This document shows, piece by piece, positions 8,355-17,505 of a stretch of 64,000 bases of DNA (its first letter is position 1; every line of letters starts with the position of its first letter). The stretch covers positions 1,550,001-1,614,000 of the forward strand of contig NC_013174.1 in the NCBI RefSeq assembly GCF_000024065.1, in the 5' to 3' direction. A program made the position numbers and the translations under genes. The stretch comes from Jonesia denitrificans DSM 20603 (GTDB lineage Bacteria; Actinomycetota; Actinomycetes; Actinomycetales; Cellulomonadaceae). The notes below the pieces were generated by a model, which saw only the letters and a list, made by a program, of their open reading frames with translations, was not told the DNA's origin and did no database searches.

Positions 8355-9994
8355 CAACGACTTCCCCCTCGACGCCCCTGGGCGCAACCGCTGATTACCT
8401 GGATCAACGCACGGGTCTTGGCAAAGCTGTCAAAGAGTTTTCCCGCAAAGTATTTCCTGACCACTGGTCATTTATGCTTGGTGAGATTGCCCTGTACTCC
8501 TTTGTGGTCCTGTTGATTTCTGGGTTCTTCCTCACAATGTTCTTTGTTCCCTCAATGGGGCTCATCGAATACCACGGCCCAGTGGAATCCATGGACGGGC
8601 AACTCATGTCCGAAGCCTTTGCCTCAACCTTGAAGATTTCGTTCGAGGTTCGTGGCGGTCTGCTGATGCGTCAGATTCACCACTGGGCAGCGCTACTGTT
8701 CATGGCTGCGATTGTGACGCACATGATGCGCGTGTTCTTTACCGGTGCGTTCCGTAAGCCGCGCGAGTTGAACTGGCTGGTTGGGTTTGTCCTGATGATC
8801 CTTGGTCTTCTGGCTGGTTTCACTGGGTACTCTCTGCCCGATGATGTTCTGTCTGGTAACGGGCTACGCATCACTGACGGTGTCGTTAAATCTATTCCGA
8901 TTTTGGGTTCGTACCTGTCGTACTTCGTTTTCGGTGGCGAGTTCCCCGGCGAAGACATCATTCCGCGCTTGTTCGCCTTGCACGTCATGGTCGTTCCCGC
9001 ACTGATTTTGTCGCTCATTGCACTGCACCTGTTGTTTGTGGTGCTCCACAAACACACTCAGTACCCTGGCGGTGGACGCACTGACAAGAACGTTGTCGGG
9101 TTCCCACTGTTCCCGGTCTACGTGGCAAAAGCTGGTGGATTCTTCTTCGTCGTCTTCGGTGTACTCGCACTGATGGGTGGGGTGATGTCCATCAACAACG
9201 TGTGGAACTATGGGCCCTATGACCCCTCCCCTGTGTCAGCTGGTGCGCAACCTGACTGGTACATGTTGTTCCTCGAAGGTTCCCTTCGTTTGATGCCGGG
9301 ACAGACCGAATATGTCATTGCCGGCTACACGCTCTCCTTGAACGTGCTGATCCCGGCTGTTGTTATTCCGGGCTTGCTGTTCACTATCTTGGCGTTGTAC
9401 CCGTTCATTGAAGCCAAGGTCACCGCCGACAAGAATGAGCACCATGTTCTTGACCGCCCACGCAACGTCCCCACACGGACCGGCATTGGTGTAGCCATCA
9501 TCGTGGCGTTTGTTGTCCTCGCTGTTGCCGGGTCGAACGACTTGATTGCAACCCATTTCGACATGTCGCTCAACCTCATCACTTGGGTGCTGCGTATCGC
9601 GTTCTTCGCTGCTCCAGTCGCCGCCTTTATGGTGACTAAACGCATGTGCCTTGCGTTGCAGCGTAAGGACCGCGAAATTGTTCTCCATGGTCATGAGAGT
9701 GGGGGAATCTTCCGGTTTGCCAACGGTGAATACATCGAGGTCCATAAGCCACTCAGCGAACAAGAACGGTGGGTGCGCGTGAACTATCCAGCACACAAAC
9801 CGCTTGAGATCGAACCAGCAGAGGACTCTCGTGGTGTCCGCCGTAAAGGCTACGCCGCTGACCGCCGCTGGCAACGTCTGTCGCAGTTCTTCTATGAGGA
9901 CCGCGTGGAACCGGTTCGCCCCTCCGAGTTGCACCAGCACCACGAACAGGGTGAACTTGAGTCAGGCGAGACAAAGCCTTCGCTTGGTCACTGA
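8351..9994 (+). CDS. qcrB: cytochrome bc1 complex cytochrome b subunit
   Basis: Membrane subunit that oxidises menaquinol and holds two b hemes. HHWAA with a later HM pair supplies heme ligands, the Qo-site PxW-type motif and PDWYMLFLEGSLRL are present, and eight or more helices are predicted. At 547 residues it has the extended cytoplasmic C-terminus usual in actinobacteria (about residues 435-547, charged). The start is GTG 8351, overlapping the qcrA stop by 4 nt. A series of hairpins follows the stop. Confidence 0.93.
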   Translation: MTTTSPSTPLGATADYLDQRTGLGKAVKEFSRKVFPDHWSFMLGEIALYSFVVLLISGFFLTMFFVPSMGLIEYHGPVESMDGQLMSEAFASTLKISFEVRGGLLMRQIHHWAALLFMAAIVTHMMRVFFTGAFRKPRELNWLVGFVLMILGLLAGFTGYSLPDDVLSGNGLRITDGVVKSIPILGSYLSYFVFGGEFPGEDIIPRLFALHVMVVPALILSLIALHLLFVVLHKHTQYPGGGRTDKNVVGFPLFPVYVAKAGGFFFVVFGVLALMGGVMSINNVWNYGPYDPSPVSAGAQPDWYMLFLEGSLRLMPGQTEYVIAGYTLSLNVLIPAVVIPGLLFTILALYPFIEAKVTADKNEHHVLDRPRNVPTRTGIGVAIIVAFVVLAVAGSNDLIATHFDMSLNLITWVLRIAFFAAPVAAFMVTKRMCLALQRKDREIVLHGHESGGIFRFANGEYIEVHKPLSEQERWVRVNYPAHKPLEIEPAEDSRGVRRKGYAADRRWQRLSQFFYEDRVEPVRPSELHQHHEQGELESGETKPSLGH

Positions 9995-10000
9995 AACAAT

Positions 10001-10017
10001 CGTTCACGAGGTGAACG
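10001..10017. repeat. 7-bp perfect palindromic stem after qcrB
   Basis: CGTTCAC-GAG-GTGAACG, 6 nt after the qcrB stop. First of three consecutive hairpins; may protect the 3' end or be an operator. Confidence 0.5.
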
Positions 10018-10028
10018 TGACCAGCGTT

Positions 10029-10044
10029 ATCACCGCACGGTGAT
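10029..10044. repeat. 7-bp perfect stem, second hairpin after qcrB
   Basis: ATCACCG-CA-CGGTGAT, directly after the first hairpin. Confidence 0.45.
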
Positions 10045-10059
10045 GCAAGGTTGAACGAG

Positions 10060-10106
10060 AAGCCCGCGCCATGGTCTCGCTCTTAGCGGGACTGTGTCGC
10101 GGGCTT
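10060..10106 (+). terminator. probable terminator of the ctaE-qcrCAB operon
   Basis: AAGCCCGCG (10060-10068) pairs with CGCGGGCTT (10098-10106), followed by TGTCGTT. The loop is long (29 nt), so confidence is moderate. Confidence 0.5.
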
Positions 10107-10174
10107 TGTCGTTGACACAACGGCCCCTCCCCTTGGGCGGGTCATCTTCACACAATCTACTGGAGGTAGAAGGC

Positions 10175-10795
10175 ATGGGCGTATACACGCTGCCAGAACT
10201 GTCCTATGACTACGGTGCATTGGAACCGCACATTTCCGGCCGTATCATGGAGCTTCACCACTCCAAGCACCACCAGGCTTATGTCACTGGTGCAAACACT
10301 GCGCTGGAACAGCTCGCTGAAGCCCGTGACAAAGGTGACTTTGCCACGGTCAACCAGCTCGAGAAGAACCTTGCGTTCAACCTAGGCGGTCACGTCAACC
10401 ACACTGCTTTTTGGGAGAACCTCTCACCAGAAGGTGGAGAACCAGAGGGTGACCTCGCCGCCGCGCTCGCTGAGCAATTCGGCTCATTTGAGGCGTTCAA
10501 GAAACACTTCGCTGCAGTAGCGGCAGGTGTTCAAGGTTCTGGGTGGGCCATTCTCGCCTGGGATTCCCTGGGGAAGAAGCTCATTATCGTGCAGTTGTAC
10601 GACCAACAGGGCAACATCCCCATGGGCCTCACGCCCATCGTTCTGCTGGACGTCTGGGAGCACGCATACTACTTGGACTACCAGAATGTGCGTGCAGACT
10701 ACGTCACTGCTTGGTGGAACATTGTGAACTGGAAGGATGCAGGCGCACGGTTCGAGCGTGCACGCACCCAAACTCAAGGTCTCATCGTCCCGTGA
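10175..10795 (+). CDS. sodA: superoxide dismutase (Fe/Mn)
   Basis: Dismutates superoxide in the cytosol. Metal ligands are visible: His in [10 protein letters not shown] (two family histidines), His in [10 protein letters not shown], and the C-terminal [13 protein letters not shown] with Asp and His. Length 206 is typical. ATG 10175 has GGAGG 8 nt upstream; a longer in-frame extension precedes it but lacks homology. It lies alone between the two arms of the respiratory gene cluster and is followed by a clear terminator. Confidence 0.95.
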   Translation: MGVYTLPELSYDYGALEPHISGRIMELHHSKHHQAYVTGANTALEQLAEARDKGDFATVNQLEKNLAFNLGGHVNHTAFWENLSPEGGEPEGDLAAALAEQFGSFEAFKKHFAAVAAGVQGSGWAILAWDSLGKKLIIVQLYDQQGNIPMGLTPIVLLDVWEHAYYLDYQNVRADYVTAWWNIVNWKDAGARFERARTQTQGLIVP

Positions 10796-10812
10796 TGTGA
10801 TCACACTGAACG

Positions 10813-10840
10813 AAGGGGGTATCCGGTCGGATACCCCCTT
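10813..10840 (+). terminator. intrinsic terminator of sodA
   Basis: 12-bp perfect stem AAGGGGGTATCC / GGATACCCCCTT with loop GGTC, followed by TTGTTAT, 18 nt after the stop. Confidence 0.85.
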
Positions 10841-10908
10841 TGTTATCTGCCCATTGAGAGAGACACGCCTGCGAAGAATAGCGGGTGGAGCGTCGCACGG
10901 GACACCTC

Positions 10909-10959
10909 AACAAAGACCAGTGTCCCTGCCGAATAGCGGCAGGGACACTGGTCTTTGTT
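10909..10959. terminator. 23-bp perfect inverted repeat between convergent sodA and ctaF
   Basis: Arms at 10909-10931 and 10937-10959 are perfectly complementary with loop AATAG. On the minus strand the stem is followed by a T-containing run, so it serves the ctaC-ctaD-ctaF operon and could act in both directions. Confidence 0.8.
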
Positions 10960-10973
10960 GTGCAGTCTGGGTG

Positions 10974-11375
10974 TTAGTGAGCGTGGTTACCGCGTGAGTA
11001 CTCCATGACCCACCCAACAAGGGTGATCACGCCAAGAGCCGCCCCGATGTAAAAAATCCACCAACCAGCAGCAAGACCAAGGAAGCAGATTGACGCGGTG
11101 CCTGCGAGCCCGATAGGCCACCAACTCCACGGTGAGTAGAACCCTTGTGGTCCTGCTCCCTGGGAGATGTCCCCTTCCGGGTCATCTTCTGGACGGGGAT
11201 CGATGTGCTTAGCTGTTCGTGACAGATACCAACCCACCATGAGGACGAGTCCCCCAGTGAGTGCCAACGCTGTGACACCTACTGGTTCTTGCCATTCGGT
11301 CATGAACCCGTAGACCAGAGTCACGACAACGAAGAAGGGGGTGAGGTAGGTGAAGAGGTTCGCTTCGATCTTCAT
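10974..11375 (-). CDS. ctaF: cytochrome c oxidase subunit IV (actinobacterial CtaF)
   Basis: Small 133-residue subunit of the actinobacterial aa3 oxidase. Four hydrophobic segments are visible: about residues 7-25, 32-51, 85-105 and 107-126. The first part [15 protein letters not shown] and the PWSWWPIGLAG segment are typical of the family. The ATG overlaps the ctaD stop (TGATG), and it is the last gene of a ctaC-ctaD-ctaF operon. Confidence 0.9.
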   Translation of the reverse strand: MKIEANLFTYLTPFFVVVTLVYGFMTEWQEPVGVTALALTGGLVLMVGWYLSRTAKHIDPRPEDDPEGDISQGAGPQGFYSPWSWWPIGLAGTASICFLGLAAGWWIFYIGAALGVITLVGWVMEYSRGNHAH

Positions 11376-13126
11376 CAGTGACCATCCTTCTTTTGGACGC
11401 GTTCATGGGTGACTTGTTCTTGGCCGGTTCGGTCTGCTTCACCGTACACATCGTCAAGTGGGGTCTGCCCTGGCACCTTATGTTCCATTGCTTCGATCTC
11501 GGGGTAGTGCAGGTCGAGTGCTGGTCGCTCAGAGCGGATCCGTGGTAGTGACGTGAAGTTGTGTCGTGGTGGTGGGCATGATGTTGCCCACTCCAAAGAA
11601 GCGCCAAATCCCCATGGGTCATCAACTGTCACCCGAGGAGCGTTCTTCGCGGTGACGTAAACGTTCCACAGGAACGGCAATGTGGATGCAGCAAGAACAA
11701 ATGATCCGACCGTGGAGACCTGGTTCATGAAGGTGAAACCGTCTTCTTGGAGGTAATCAGCGTAGCGACGCGGCATACCGATCACACCGAGGACGTGCTG
11801 GATGAGGAATGTGGTGTGAAATCCGATAAACAGCAACCAGAAGTGGACTTTTCCAAGTCGCTCATTCAACATCTTTCCGGTGAACTTGGGCCACCAGAAG
11901 TAGAATCCAGCGAACATGGCAAACACGACTGTTCCAAAGACAACGTAGTGGAAGTGTGCAACCACGAAGTAGGTGTCAGAGATGTGGAAGTCCATGGCTG
12001 GGCTGGCCAGGATCACCCCGGTCAATCCACCAAAGAGGAAGGTCACGAGGAATCCTAGTGCCCACAGCATCGGGGTTTCGAAGGTGATCTTTCCGCGCCA
12101 CATTGTCCCAATCCAGTTGAAGAACTTCACACCGGTTGGGATAGCAATCGCCATGGTCATGAAGGCGAAGAACGGGAGAAGTACAGCTCCAGTCACATAC
12201 ATGTGGTGGGCCCACACGGTCACGGAGAGCGCTGCGATCGCAATGGTTGCGTAGATCAAGCCTTTGTAGCCAAAGATTGGCTTGCGAGAGAAAACAGGGA
12301 AGATTTCAGACACGATCCCGAAGAACGGCAACGCGATGATGTATACCTCGGGGTGACCAAAGAACCAAAAGAGGTGCTGCCACAGAATTGCCCCGCCGTT
12401 TTCGGGGTTGAAGATTTGCGCTCCGAAACGACGGTCAGCTCCCAGCGCGAAGAGGGCGGAGGCAAGTGGCGGGAACGCCATCAGGATGAGCATCGAGGTC
12501 ACGAGGGTGTTCCACGTGAAGATCGGCATCCGGAACATCGTCATACCGGGGGCACGCATCGTGATGATCGTCGTGATGAAGTTGACTGCACCAAGGATTG
12601 TTCCAAACCCACCAAGCGCGAGCCCAAACACCCACAAGTCACCACCGAGCCCTGGACTGTAGGTCGTGCTTGAGAGCGGGGCGTAGGCGAACCAACCGAA
12701 GGAGGCTGCGCCTTGACGTGTGAAGAACCCCGAAGATGCAATGATCCCACCAAAAAGGAAGAGCCAAAACGCGAATGCGTTCAACCGGGGAAAGGCAACG
12801 TCTGGGGCACCAATTTGGAGCGGAACCAGGACGTTGGCAAAACCCGCGAACAACGGGGTCGCGAAGAGCAGGAGCATGATCGTTCCGTGCATGGTGAACA
12901 GTTGGTTGTACTGCTCGTTGCTCTGAACGATTTGGATGCCAGGTTCAAAGAGTTCAGCACGAATAACCAGGGCCATGAGGCCACCGATGCAGAAGAAGAT
13001 GAACGAGGCGATCAGGTACATGTACCCGATCGTCTTGTGGTCAGTAGAGGTGATCCATTTGACGATTGTACCGCCAAGGCTTTGACGCCCTGCTGAAAGG
13101 CCTGGGACGTAGTTTTTCTCAGCCAT
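11375..13126 (-). CDS. ctaD: cytochrome c oxidase subunit I
   Basis: Catalytic subunit with heme a, heme a3 and CuB. Seen: [11 protein letters not shown] with the heme a histidine, [10 protein letters not shown] and WAHHMYVTG for CuB, the [14 protein letters not shown] segment, and HFHYVVFG with the heme a3 and heme a histidines. Twelve helices are expected; 583 residues is typical of actinobacteria. One-nt stop/start overlaps tie it to ctaC upstream and ctaF downstream. Confidence 0.95.
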   Translation of the reverse strand: MAEKNYVPGLSAGRQSLGGTIVKWITSTDHKTIGYMYLIASFIFFCIGGLMALVIRAELFEPGIQIVQSNEQYNQLFTMHGTIMLLLFATPLFAGFANVLVPLQIGAPDVAFPRLNAFAFWLFLFGGIIASSGFFTRQGAASFGWFAYAPLSSTTYSPGLGGDLWVFGLALGGFGTILGAVNFITTIITMRAPGMTMFRMPIFTWNTLVTSMLILMAFPPLASALFALGADRRFGAQIFNPENGGAILWQHLFWFFGHPEVYIIALPFFGIVSEIFPVFSRKPIFGYKGLIYATIAIAALSVTVWAHHMYVTGAVLLPFFAFMTMAIAIPTGVKFFNWIGTMWRGKITFETPMLWALGFLVTFLFGGLTGVILASPAMDFHISDTYFVVAHFHYVVFGTVVFAMFAGFYFWWPKFTGKMLNERLGKVHFWLLFIGFHTTFLIQHVLGVIGMPRRYADYLQEDGFTFMNQVSTVGSFVLAASTLPFLWNVYVTAKNAPRVTVDDPWGFGASLEWATSCPPPRHNFTSLPRIRSERPALDLHYPEIEAMEHKVPGQTPLDDVYGEADRTGQEQVTHERVQKKDGH

Positions 13127-14025
13127 CAGTTGTCGCTTCCTTCCGCTGAGTCTGAGTCGTTGGCCTGCAGACGTGAGTAGCTGTCGTCGAGGCGACCGGT
13201 GTTTCCTTCAGCGCGTAGTTCTTCCATGTGCGCGTCATATTCTTCGCGTGAGACCACAGCCACGTTGAAGAGCATTCCAGAGTGGAATTCTCCACAGAGT
13301 TCTGCGCACTTTCCGGCGTAGATCCCTTCACGGAGCGGGGTGACTTGCCAGGTGTTGACACGCCCTGGGACCATGTCCATTTTGTCGAGGAAGGCGGGGA
13401 TCCAGAATGAGTGGATGACGTCGCGTGATTTCAGGGTGAACTCGACGGGCTCCCCTACGGGCAGGTAGAGGGTGGGGAATGTTTCGTGGGTTCCGGGCGC
13501 CCCAAGACTTCCTTCCAGTTCACCAACGTTTTCCGCGTGAATGCCGTAGTCGTAGACATCGTCGGTGAGGTAGTTAAAGTCCCAGCTCCATTGTTTTCCG
13601 TACACTTCAATTTCGACGGCTGGCTCTGCCGAGGTGTCCCGGATGGCGGTCATGTCACGCTGTGTATAGAAAAAGAGAACGCCGACCATGACCACTGGTA
13701 CTGCGGTGTACAAGATTTCTAGTGGCAGGTGGTACCGGGTTTGTACGGGGAGTTGGTTATCTCCGCGGCGCTTGCGGTAGGCGACAATGCACCAGATTGT
13801 CAGACCCCATACCAGGATCCCGATGATGAGCGCTACGACCCAGGATCCAACCCAGAGGTTGGTGATGCGGTCGGTCATGTTGGTGACGGGACCGTCTTCG
13901 TATCCCGGCATGTAACCGCGCTTGGCTTCTGGGGAGCATCCAGCGATGCTCAGCGCAACGATCGCGGTGAGACCGAGTAGGCGACCGCGTCGTGTTGTGC
14001 TGTTAGTTGGTTTTTGCGAGCTCAA
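13126..14025 (-). CDS. ctaC: cytochrome c oxidase subunit II
   Basis: Electron-entry subunit with the CuA centre ([12 protein letters not shown], with the upstream His in DVIHSFWIP). The N-terminus has a lipoprotein-type signal with twin basic residues and ALSIAGC as lipobox, followed by two membrane helices around residues 55-80 and 100-120. The only plausible start is TTG 14025: an in-frame TGA lies five codons upstream and GAAAGG precedes the TTG by about 8 nt. Length 299. Confidence 0.93.
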   Translation of the reverse strand: MSSQKPTNSTTRRGRLLGLTAIVALSIAGCSPEAKRGYMPGYEDGPVTNMTDRITNLWVGSWVVALIIGILVWGLTIWCIVAYRKRRGDNQLPVQTRYHLPLEILYTAVPVVMVGVLFFYTQRDMTAIRDTSAEPAVEIEVYGKQWSWDFNYLTDDVYDYGIHAENVGELEGSLGAPGTHETFPTLYLPVGEPVEFTLKSRDVIHSFWIPAFLDKMDMVPGRVNTWQVTPLREGIYAGKCAELCGEFHSGMLFNVAVVSREEYDAHMEELRAEGNTGRLDDSYSRLQANDSDSAEGSDN

Positions 14026-14275
14026 GGGGGGAGCCTTTCACTTCACGTCCTGCGCCCGACCCGTTTTCGGGCATCACACAGGACCTTCGTCCTCGACACC
14101 TGTTAGCGTATCGCGCAATGTGGTGGAAGGTGGAATCGGACCCGCAGATTCCGTGTGAGAATGGCCGCACGACGTCAAGTTCATCACAGATGGAGAAGGT
14201 GTGTCAGAATCCAGATTTCTTTGTGACCTTTCCCGCGAGATTTTCACAAAAGTGCAGTAAGGAAGAGGCATAGGC
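14026..14275. other. 250-bp divergent region between ctaC and the desulfurase-like gene
   Basis: No gene seen. It must contain the ctaC-ctaD-ctaF promoter on the minus strand and the promoter of the desulfurase-like gene on the plus strand. I recognise no clear operator. Confidence 0.4.
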
Positions 14276-15469
14276 ATGGCATCGCAACCCCGCACGCCTG
14301 ATGCGTCAGGCGCATCGGAAAGCACCTCCCCACCCTTCACCCCTACCCGCACTCACATGGATGCTGGCGGAAATCAGCGCATCACCGAGCTGGGACGTAC
14401 GGCCTACCTCCAAGCTCTCGACGATGGATGGGCAGACCCGCGCCGCCTCAACTCCGAATCACGCCGCGCAGCCGCGCTCCTGGACGCCGCCCGTGAAGCC
14501 ATCGCCTCCGTTCTTGGCTTCCATCCATCTGAAGTGCACATCGGGCCCTCACTCGTTGAGGTGGCTCACCGCACGGTTGGGGCAGTGCTGAGGGGGCGGC
14601 GAAGGGTTGGAACGGGCCTTGTGATGTCGGCAGTGGAGCGAGCGGCACTCATCAACGCGGCCACATTTCATGGGGCCACCCCGACGCTGGTCGGCGTCGA
14701 TTCGCATGGCCGTGTCGACGCCGACGCGTTTGTTTCGGAGCTCGGCTCAGATGGTATTGCTGCGGCGGTGTTGCAGGCCGCCAACCATGAGGTGGGGACA
14801 ACCCAACCTGTGGACATCGTCGCGCAGGCGGCGAAAGCCCACGGCATTCCTCTGATTGTCGATGCGGGGGCCAGTATTGGCCACATCGCACCGCCAGCTT
14901 ACGGGGATGTTGTGTTAGCTCAACCAGCCGATTGGGGTGGTGGGCACGGGGTGGGGATCGCGGGGGTCCGCGCACGCACGCGCATCGCAAGAAATTGGCC
15001 TGAGGACACGGAACCGTGGTTCCCAGGAACGGTGAATATCCCCGCTGTGTTCGCTGCAGCGGTCACCCTTGGCGAAGCCGAACGGGAACGACAGGAGTGG
15101 GCGGCGCGCTCCGCGGGCTTTGTCGATGAGATTCGCGCAGCCGCATCCCTTGTGCCGGATTGTGAGGTCGTTGGTGATCCGGTGAACCGTCTGCCCCATG
15201 TTGTGACGTTTTCGTGTTTGTACGTCGATGGGGAGGCGTTGGTCACGGAGTGGGATCGGCGAGGTTTTGCGGTGGGGTCGGGTTCTGCGTGTACATCGCT
15301 CACACTGCAGCCTTCCCATGTGCTCGCTGCGATGGGGGTTCTCACGCACGGTAACGTTCGTCTTGTGGTGGACAAGTCAGTCACCGCGGACGATGTCCAC
15401 CGGTTGTGCCATCAGATTCCTGATGTTGTTGCCCAGGTGCGCAGTCAGTTAGGTGTGGATGGTTTGTGA
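14276..15469 (+). CDS. cysteine desulfurase-like class V aminotransferase-fold protein lacking the PLP lysine
   Basis: The fold follows IscS/NifS: AANHEVGTTQPV aligns with the NNEIG motif, LIVDAGASIGH with the PLP-binding Asp strand, and VGSGSACTSLTLQPSHVL keeps the catalytic cysteine loop. The segment that should hold the Schiff-base lysine (SxHK-x2-GPKG) reads QPADWGGGHGVG, so the lysine position is Asp; the PLP-stacking His of the EHK motif is also absent (AVERAAL). On known chemistry it should not work as a PLP desulfurase. The next gene, one nt overlapping, encodes a TusA protein. GGAAGAGG lies 7 nt before ATG. Confidence 0.75.
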   Translation: MASQPRTPDASGASESTSPPFTPTRTHMDAGGNQRITELGRTAYLQALDDGWADPRRLNSESRRAAALLDAAREAIASVLGFHPSEVHIGPSLVEVAHRTVGAVLRGRRRVGTGLVMSAVERAALINAATFHGATPTLVGVDSHGRVDADAFVSELGSDGIAAAVLQAANHEVGTTQPVDIVAQAAKAHGIPLIVDAGASIGHIAPPAYGDVVLAQPADWGGGHGVGIAGVRARTRIARNWPEDTEPWFPGTVNIPAVFAAAVTLGEAERERQEWAARSAGFVDEIRAAASLVPDCEVVGDPVNRLPHVVTFSCLYVDGEALVTEWDRRGFAVGSGSACTSLTLQPSHVLAAMGVLTHGNVRLVVDKSVTADDVHRLCHQIPDVVAQVRSQLGVDGL

Positions 15470-15693
15470 TGACTGTTGATGCACGCGGGTTGCGGTGTCC
15501 GATCCCGGTGGTGCGTTTGGCGCGTCACGTCCAAGAGCTGGCACCGGGCGATGAGGTGGTGGTTCTTGCCTCAGATCCAGCTGCGCAGTGGGATATCCCG
15601 GCGTGGGCGCGAATGAAGGGTCATGTGTGCTCTGCGGCTGAGGTCACTCACGACCCCTGGGAGGTACGTTTTGTTGTCACGGTCGTGTCCTGA
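15469..15693 (+). CDS. TusA-family sulfurtransferase
   Basis: Small (74-residue) SirA/TusA-fold protein. The sulfur-carrying motif VDARGLRCPIPVVRLA has the conserved Cys and CPxP; the second half VVVLASDPAAQWDIPAW fits the family. Such proteins relay persulfide sulfur from cysteine desulfurases. The ATG at 15469 overlaps the stop of the desulfurase-like gene (TGATG); an in-frame GTG lies 3 nt earlier. Its coupling to a desulfurase homologue without PLP lysine is unusual. Acceptor unknown. Confidence 0.85.
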   Translation: MTVDARGLRCPIPVVRLARHVQELAPGDEVVVLASDPAAQWDIPAWARMKGHVCSAAEVTHDPWEVRFVVTVVS

Positions 15694-15783
15694 GCGTGTC
15701 CTGTAGCGCACGGGGTCGACACCACCGTTGACGCTAAGTCGATGCCGGTTGTCACAAGCATCGAGTGAAGATGTCATGGGTGA

Positions 15784-15813
15784 GGGCTGGCAACCGTGTG
15801 TGGTTGCCAGCCC
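15784..15813. terminator. bidirectional terminator between tusA-like gene and erpA
   Basis: 12-bp perfect stem GGGCTGGCAACC / GGTTGCCAGCCC with loop GTGTGT, between convergent genes. Confidence 0.75.
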
Positions 15814-15834
15814 TGACCCTCAATGCTGGAGCGC

Positions 15835-16185
15835 TTAAGCGAAAGATCCTCCGCAGGCACACCCTTCACCTGCGTTGGGGTTATCGATGGTGAACCCTTG
15901 CTGTTCGATGGTGTCAGCGAAGTCGATGGTGGCACCGTCAAGGTAGGGAACACTCATTTTGTCAACAACAACCTCAACACCGTCGTAGTCACGCAGTGCG
16001 TCGCCGTCGAGGAGGCGTTCGTCGAAGTAGAGCTGGTAGATGAGTCCGGAGCAGCCACCGGGTTGCACGGCGACACGCAAGCGAAGGTCGTCGCGGCCTT
16101 CCTGCTCCAGGAGGGTGCGGACTTTGGATGCGGCGACGTCGGTGAGGTTCACCCCGTGTGTCGCGATGTCTGTTGCTTCACTCAT
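15835..16185 (-). CDS. erpA: A-type iron-sulfur cluster insertion protein
   Basis: HesB/IscA-type carrier delivering Fe-S clusters to apoproteins. The three ligand cysteines are seen: one in QPGGCSGLIYQLYFDE and two in the terminal GCACGGSFA. Length 116. ATG 16185 is chosen because GGAGAA lies 6 nt upstream; a longer in-frame frame exists. Possible local clients with clusters are NadA, LipA and the Rieske protein. An equivalent gene (Rv2204c) lies in the same region of M. tuberculosis. Confidence 0.92.
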   Translation of the reverse strand: MSEATDIATHGVNLTDVAASKVRTLLEQEGRDDLRLRVAVQPGGCSGLIYQLYFDERLLDGDALRDYDGVEVVVDKMSVPYLDGATIDFADTIEQQGFTIDNPNAGEGCACGGSFA

Positions 16186-16370
16186 GTTGTTCTCCAAACA
16201 CGCTGGTGTGCGTTGGTGCGGTGCGTTTCGCTGTGCCGCCAAGTCGGGGGCAAGTCAGTGCACGGGCACTGTGCTATCAGCTCGGGCACTGTGGTCAACG
16301 CTGTTGACAGCGTTGTTGTTCCCAGTTCCCCAGACTAGTACGCGTTGTCTCATTTCTTCAAAGATCTTTG

Positions 16371-17402
16371 TCACAATACCTCGTGCCAGGTGCGTGCGAC
16401 TCGCTGCAGTGTGTCGTTGTAGGTCGCTGTCGTGCTGGGATAGGCGCCAGCAATTCCGTGCTGGGCACGTTCCCTACGCCCCATGATGATGTCAGTGGCC
16501 ACGACAACAACGGGTATTGCGTGAGGGGCCGCTGCCTGGGCCGCAATTCCCGCTGGCGTGGTGGCGATGGTTCGCGCATCGAGAGTTGGTTGCACAGCGA
16601 CAATCAGGTCGCTGCTTGCGCAGATCGTCTCAGCGTTGAGCGCGTTCGCGAGATAGGGAGAGAGGTGACTGTGGCGCACCCCGGAAAGGGAGAGGAGCCA
16701 GGTGAGCCCTCCGCCTGTTCCGGCCCCTTCCACCCGGGCAAGGTCTTTCGCTGACGGTGTGGGAGTTAAGGATCGTTGGGGGTCTGTGTGCGGGTAGTGG
16801 CTGATGAGTTCGGTGAGAAACCGCTCGTTGTCCTGAGCGGTGTGGGGGTCTTCATGCCCGTCAAGTGCATTGACTGCCCCAAGACCGTGGAACCCAGTTA
16901 GCGGGGTGGGCTGATCCCACACCACGTGGAGGTCAGCGTGTCGGAGCAGGTCACGGGCTGCGTGGATGCTTGTGGCGAGCGCGGTTGCGGCGTGCGCGGG
17001 CGGTTGGGTTCGCCACGCGGGCAGGTTGGTGCCGGTGAGTTCCCGGCTGAGGTGCGCCCACACGCCCCACCCGTGGGCGGCGGTCATTGCGTGGTCCACG
17101 GCAAGGACAGCGGTGTGATGCGGGTTCGTGGGTCCGTGTGGCAGCAGCGACGTCACCCCGCAGGCGGTGGCGAGGGCAGCGGCACTGAAAGTCCAGTCCG
17201 TGCTGGTGTCGTGTCGGGTGATGGGAATCCAGGTGATGGGCGTGGCATCTGCGAGTTCTCCGGCCCGCAGGACGCGGGTGAGTGCGCTGATTGTGGCGGG
17301 CATTGCGTGGGTGGTGACGACGGCGTGGGGGTTACCTGTGACCCACTGTGCTGCTGTGTGGTGTGGGGTGTGCGGGGTGTCGAGAAGCATGGTCACGCGC
17401 AT
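16371..17402 (-). CDS. glycerate kinase-like protein, divergent
   Basis: Protein of about 343 residues resembling the GlxK/GarK fold: a C-terminal GAGTGGGLTWLLSLSG glycine-rich motif, ASSDLIVAVQPTLDARTIATTPAGIAAQA in the place of the family's ITGEGxxDxQTxxGKxPxGVA, then AIPVVVVATD. Several expected residues are changed (the EG and GK positions), so activity is uncertain. The ATG at 17402 has TANNNT (TACACT) 6 nt upstream; an upstream extension would overlap nadA. It faces away from nadA and is followed by erpA after 185 bp. M. tuberculosis has a similar gene (Rv2205c) at this place. Confidence 0.6.
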   Translation of the reverse strand: MRVTMLLDTPHTPHHTAAQWVTGNPHAVVTTHAMPATISALTRVLRAGELADATPITWIPITRHDTSTDWTFSAAALATACGVTSLLPHGPTNPHHTAVLAVDHAMTAAHGWGVWAHLSRELTGTNLPAWRTQPPAHAATALATSIHAARDLLRHADLHVVWDQPTPLTGFHGLGAVNALDGHEDPHTAQDNERFLTELISHYPHTDPQRSLTPTPSAKDLARVEGAGTGGGLTWLLSLSGVRHSHLSPYLANALNAETICASSDLIVAVQPTLDARTIATTPAGIAAQAAAPHAIPVVVVATDIIMGRRERAQHGIAGAYPSTTATYNDTLQRVARTWHEVL

Positions 17403-17408
17403 GGCGTC

Positions 17409-17414
17409 AGTGTA
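17409..17414 (-). promoter_or_regulatory. candidate leaderless -10 hexamer TACACT
   Basis: Ends 6 nt before the minus-strand ATG at 17402; supports this start for the glycerate-kinase-like gene. Confidence 0.4.
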
Positions 17415-17505
17415 CGACAGTGTTGTGGGGAACACTGTGGCGTGTTGCTGAGGGTCATGGGACGTTTGCGGACTGCCCTGTGAGTCAGTGTGGGAAACTA
17501 CTACC

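Noticed and set aside
9236-9943. 235-codon minus-strand open frame
   Set aside because: Antisense to qcrB, which has full cytochrome b motifs.
12203-12673. 156-codon plus-strand open frame rich in Asp, Glu and Arg
   Set aside because: Antisense to ctaD; charged-residue bias is typical of the complement of membrane-helix codons.
15823-16338. 171-codon plus-strand open frame
   Set aside because: Antisense to erpA, which has all ligand cysteines and a ribosome binding site.
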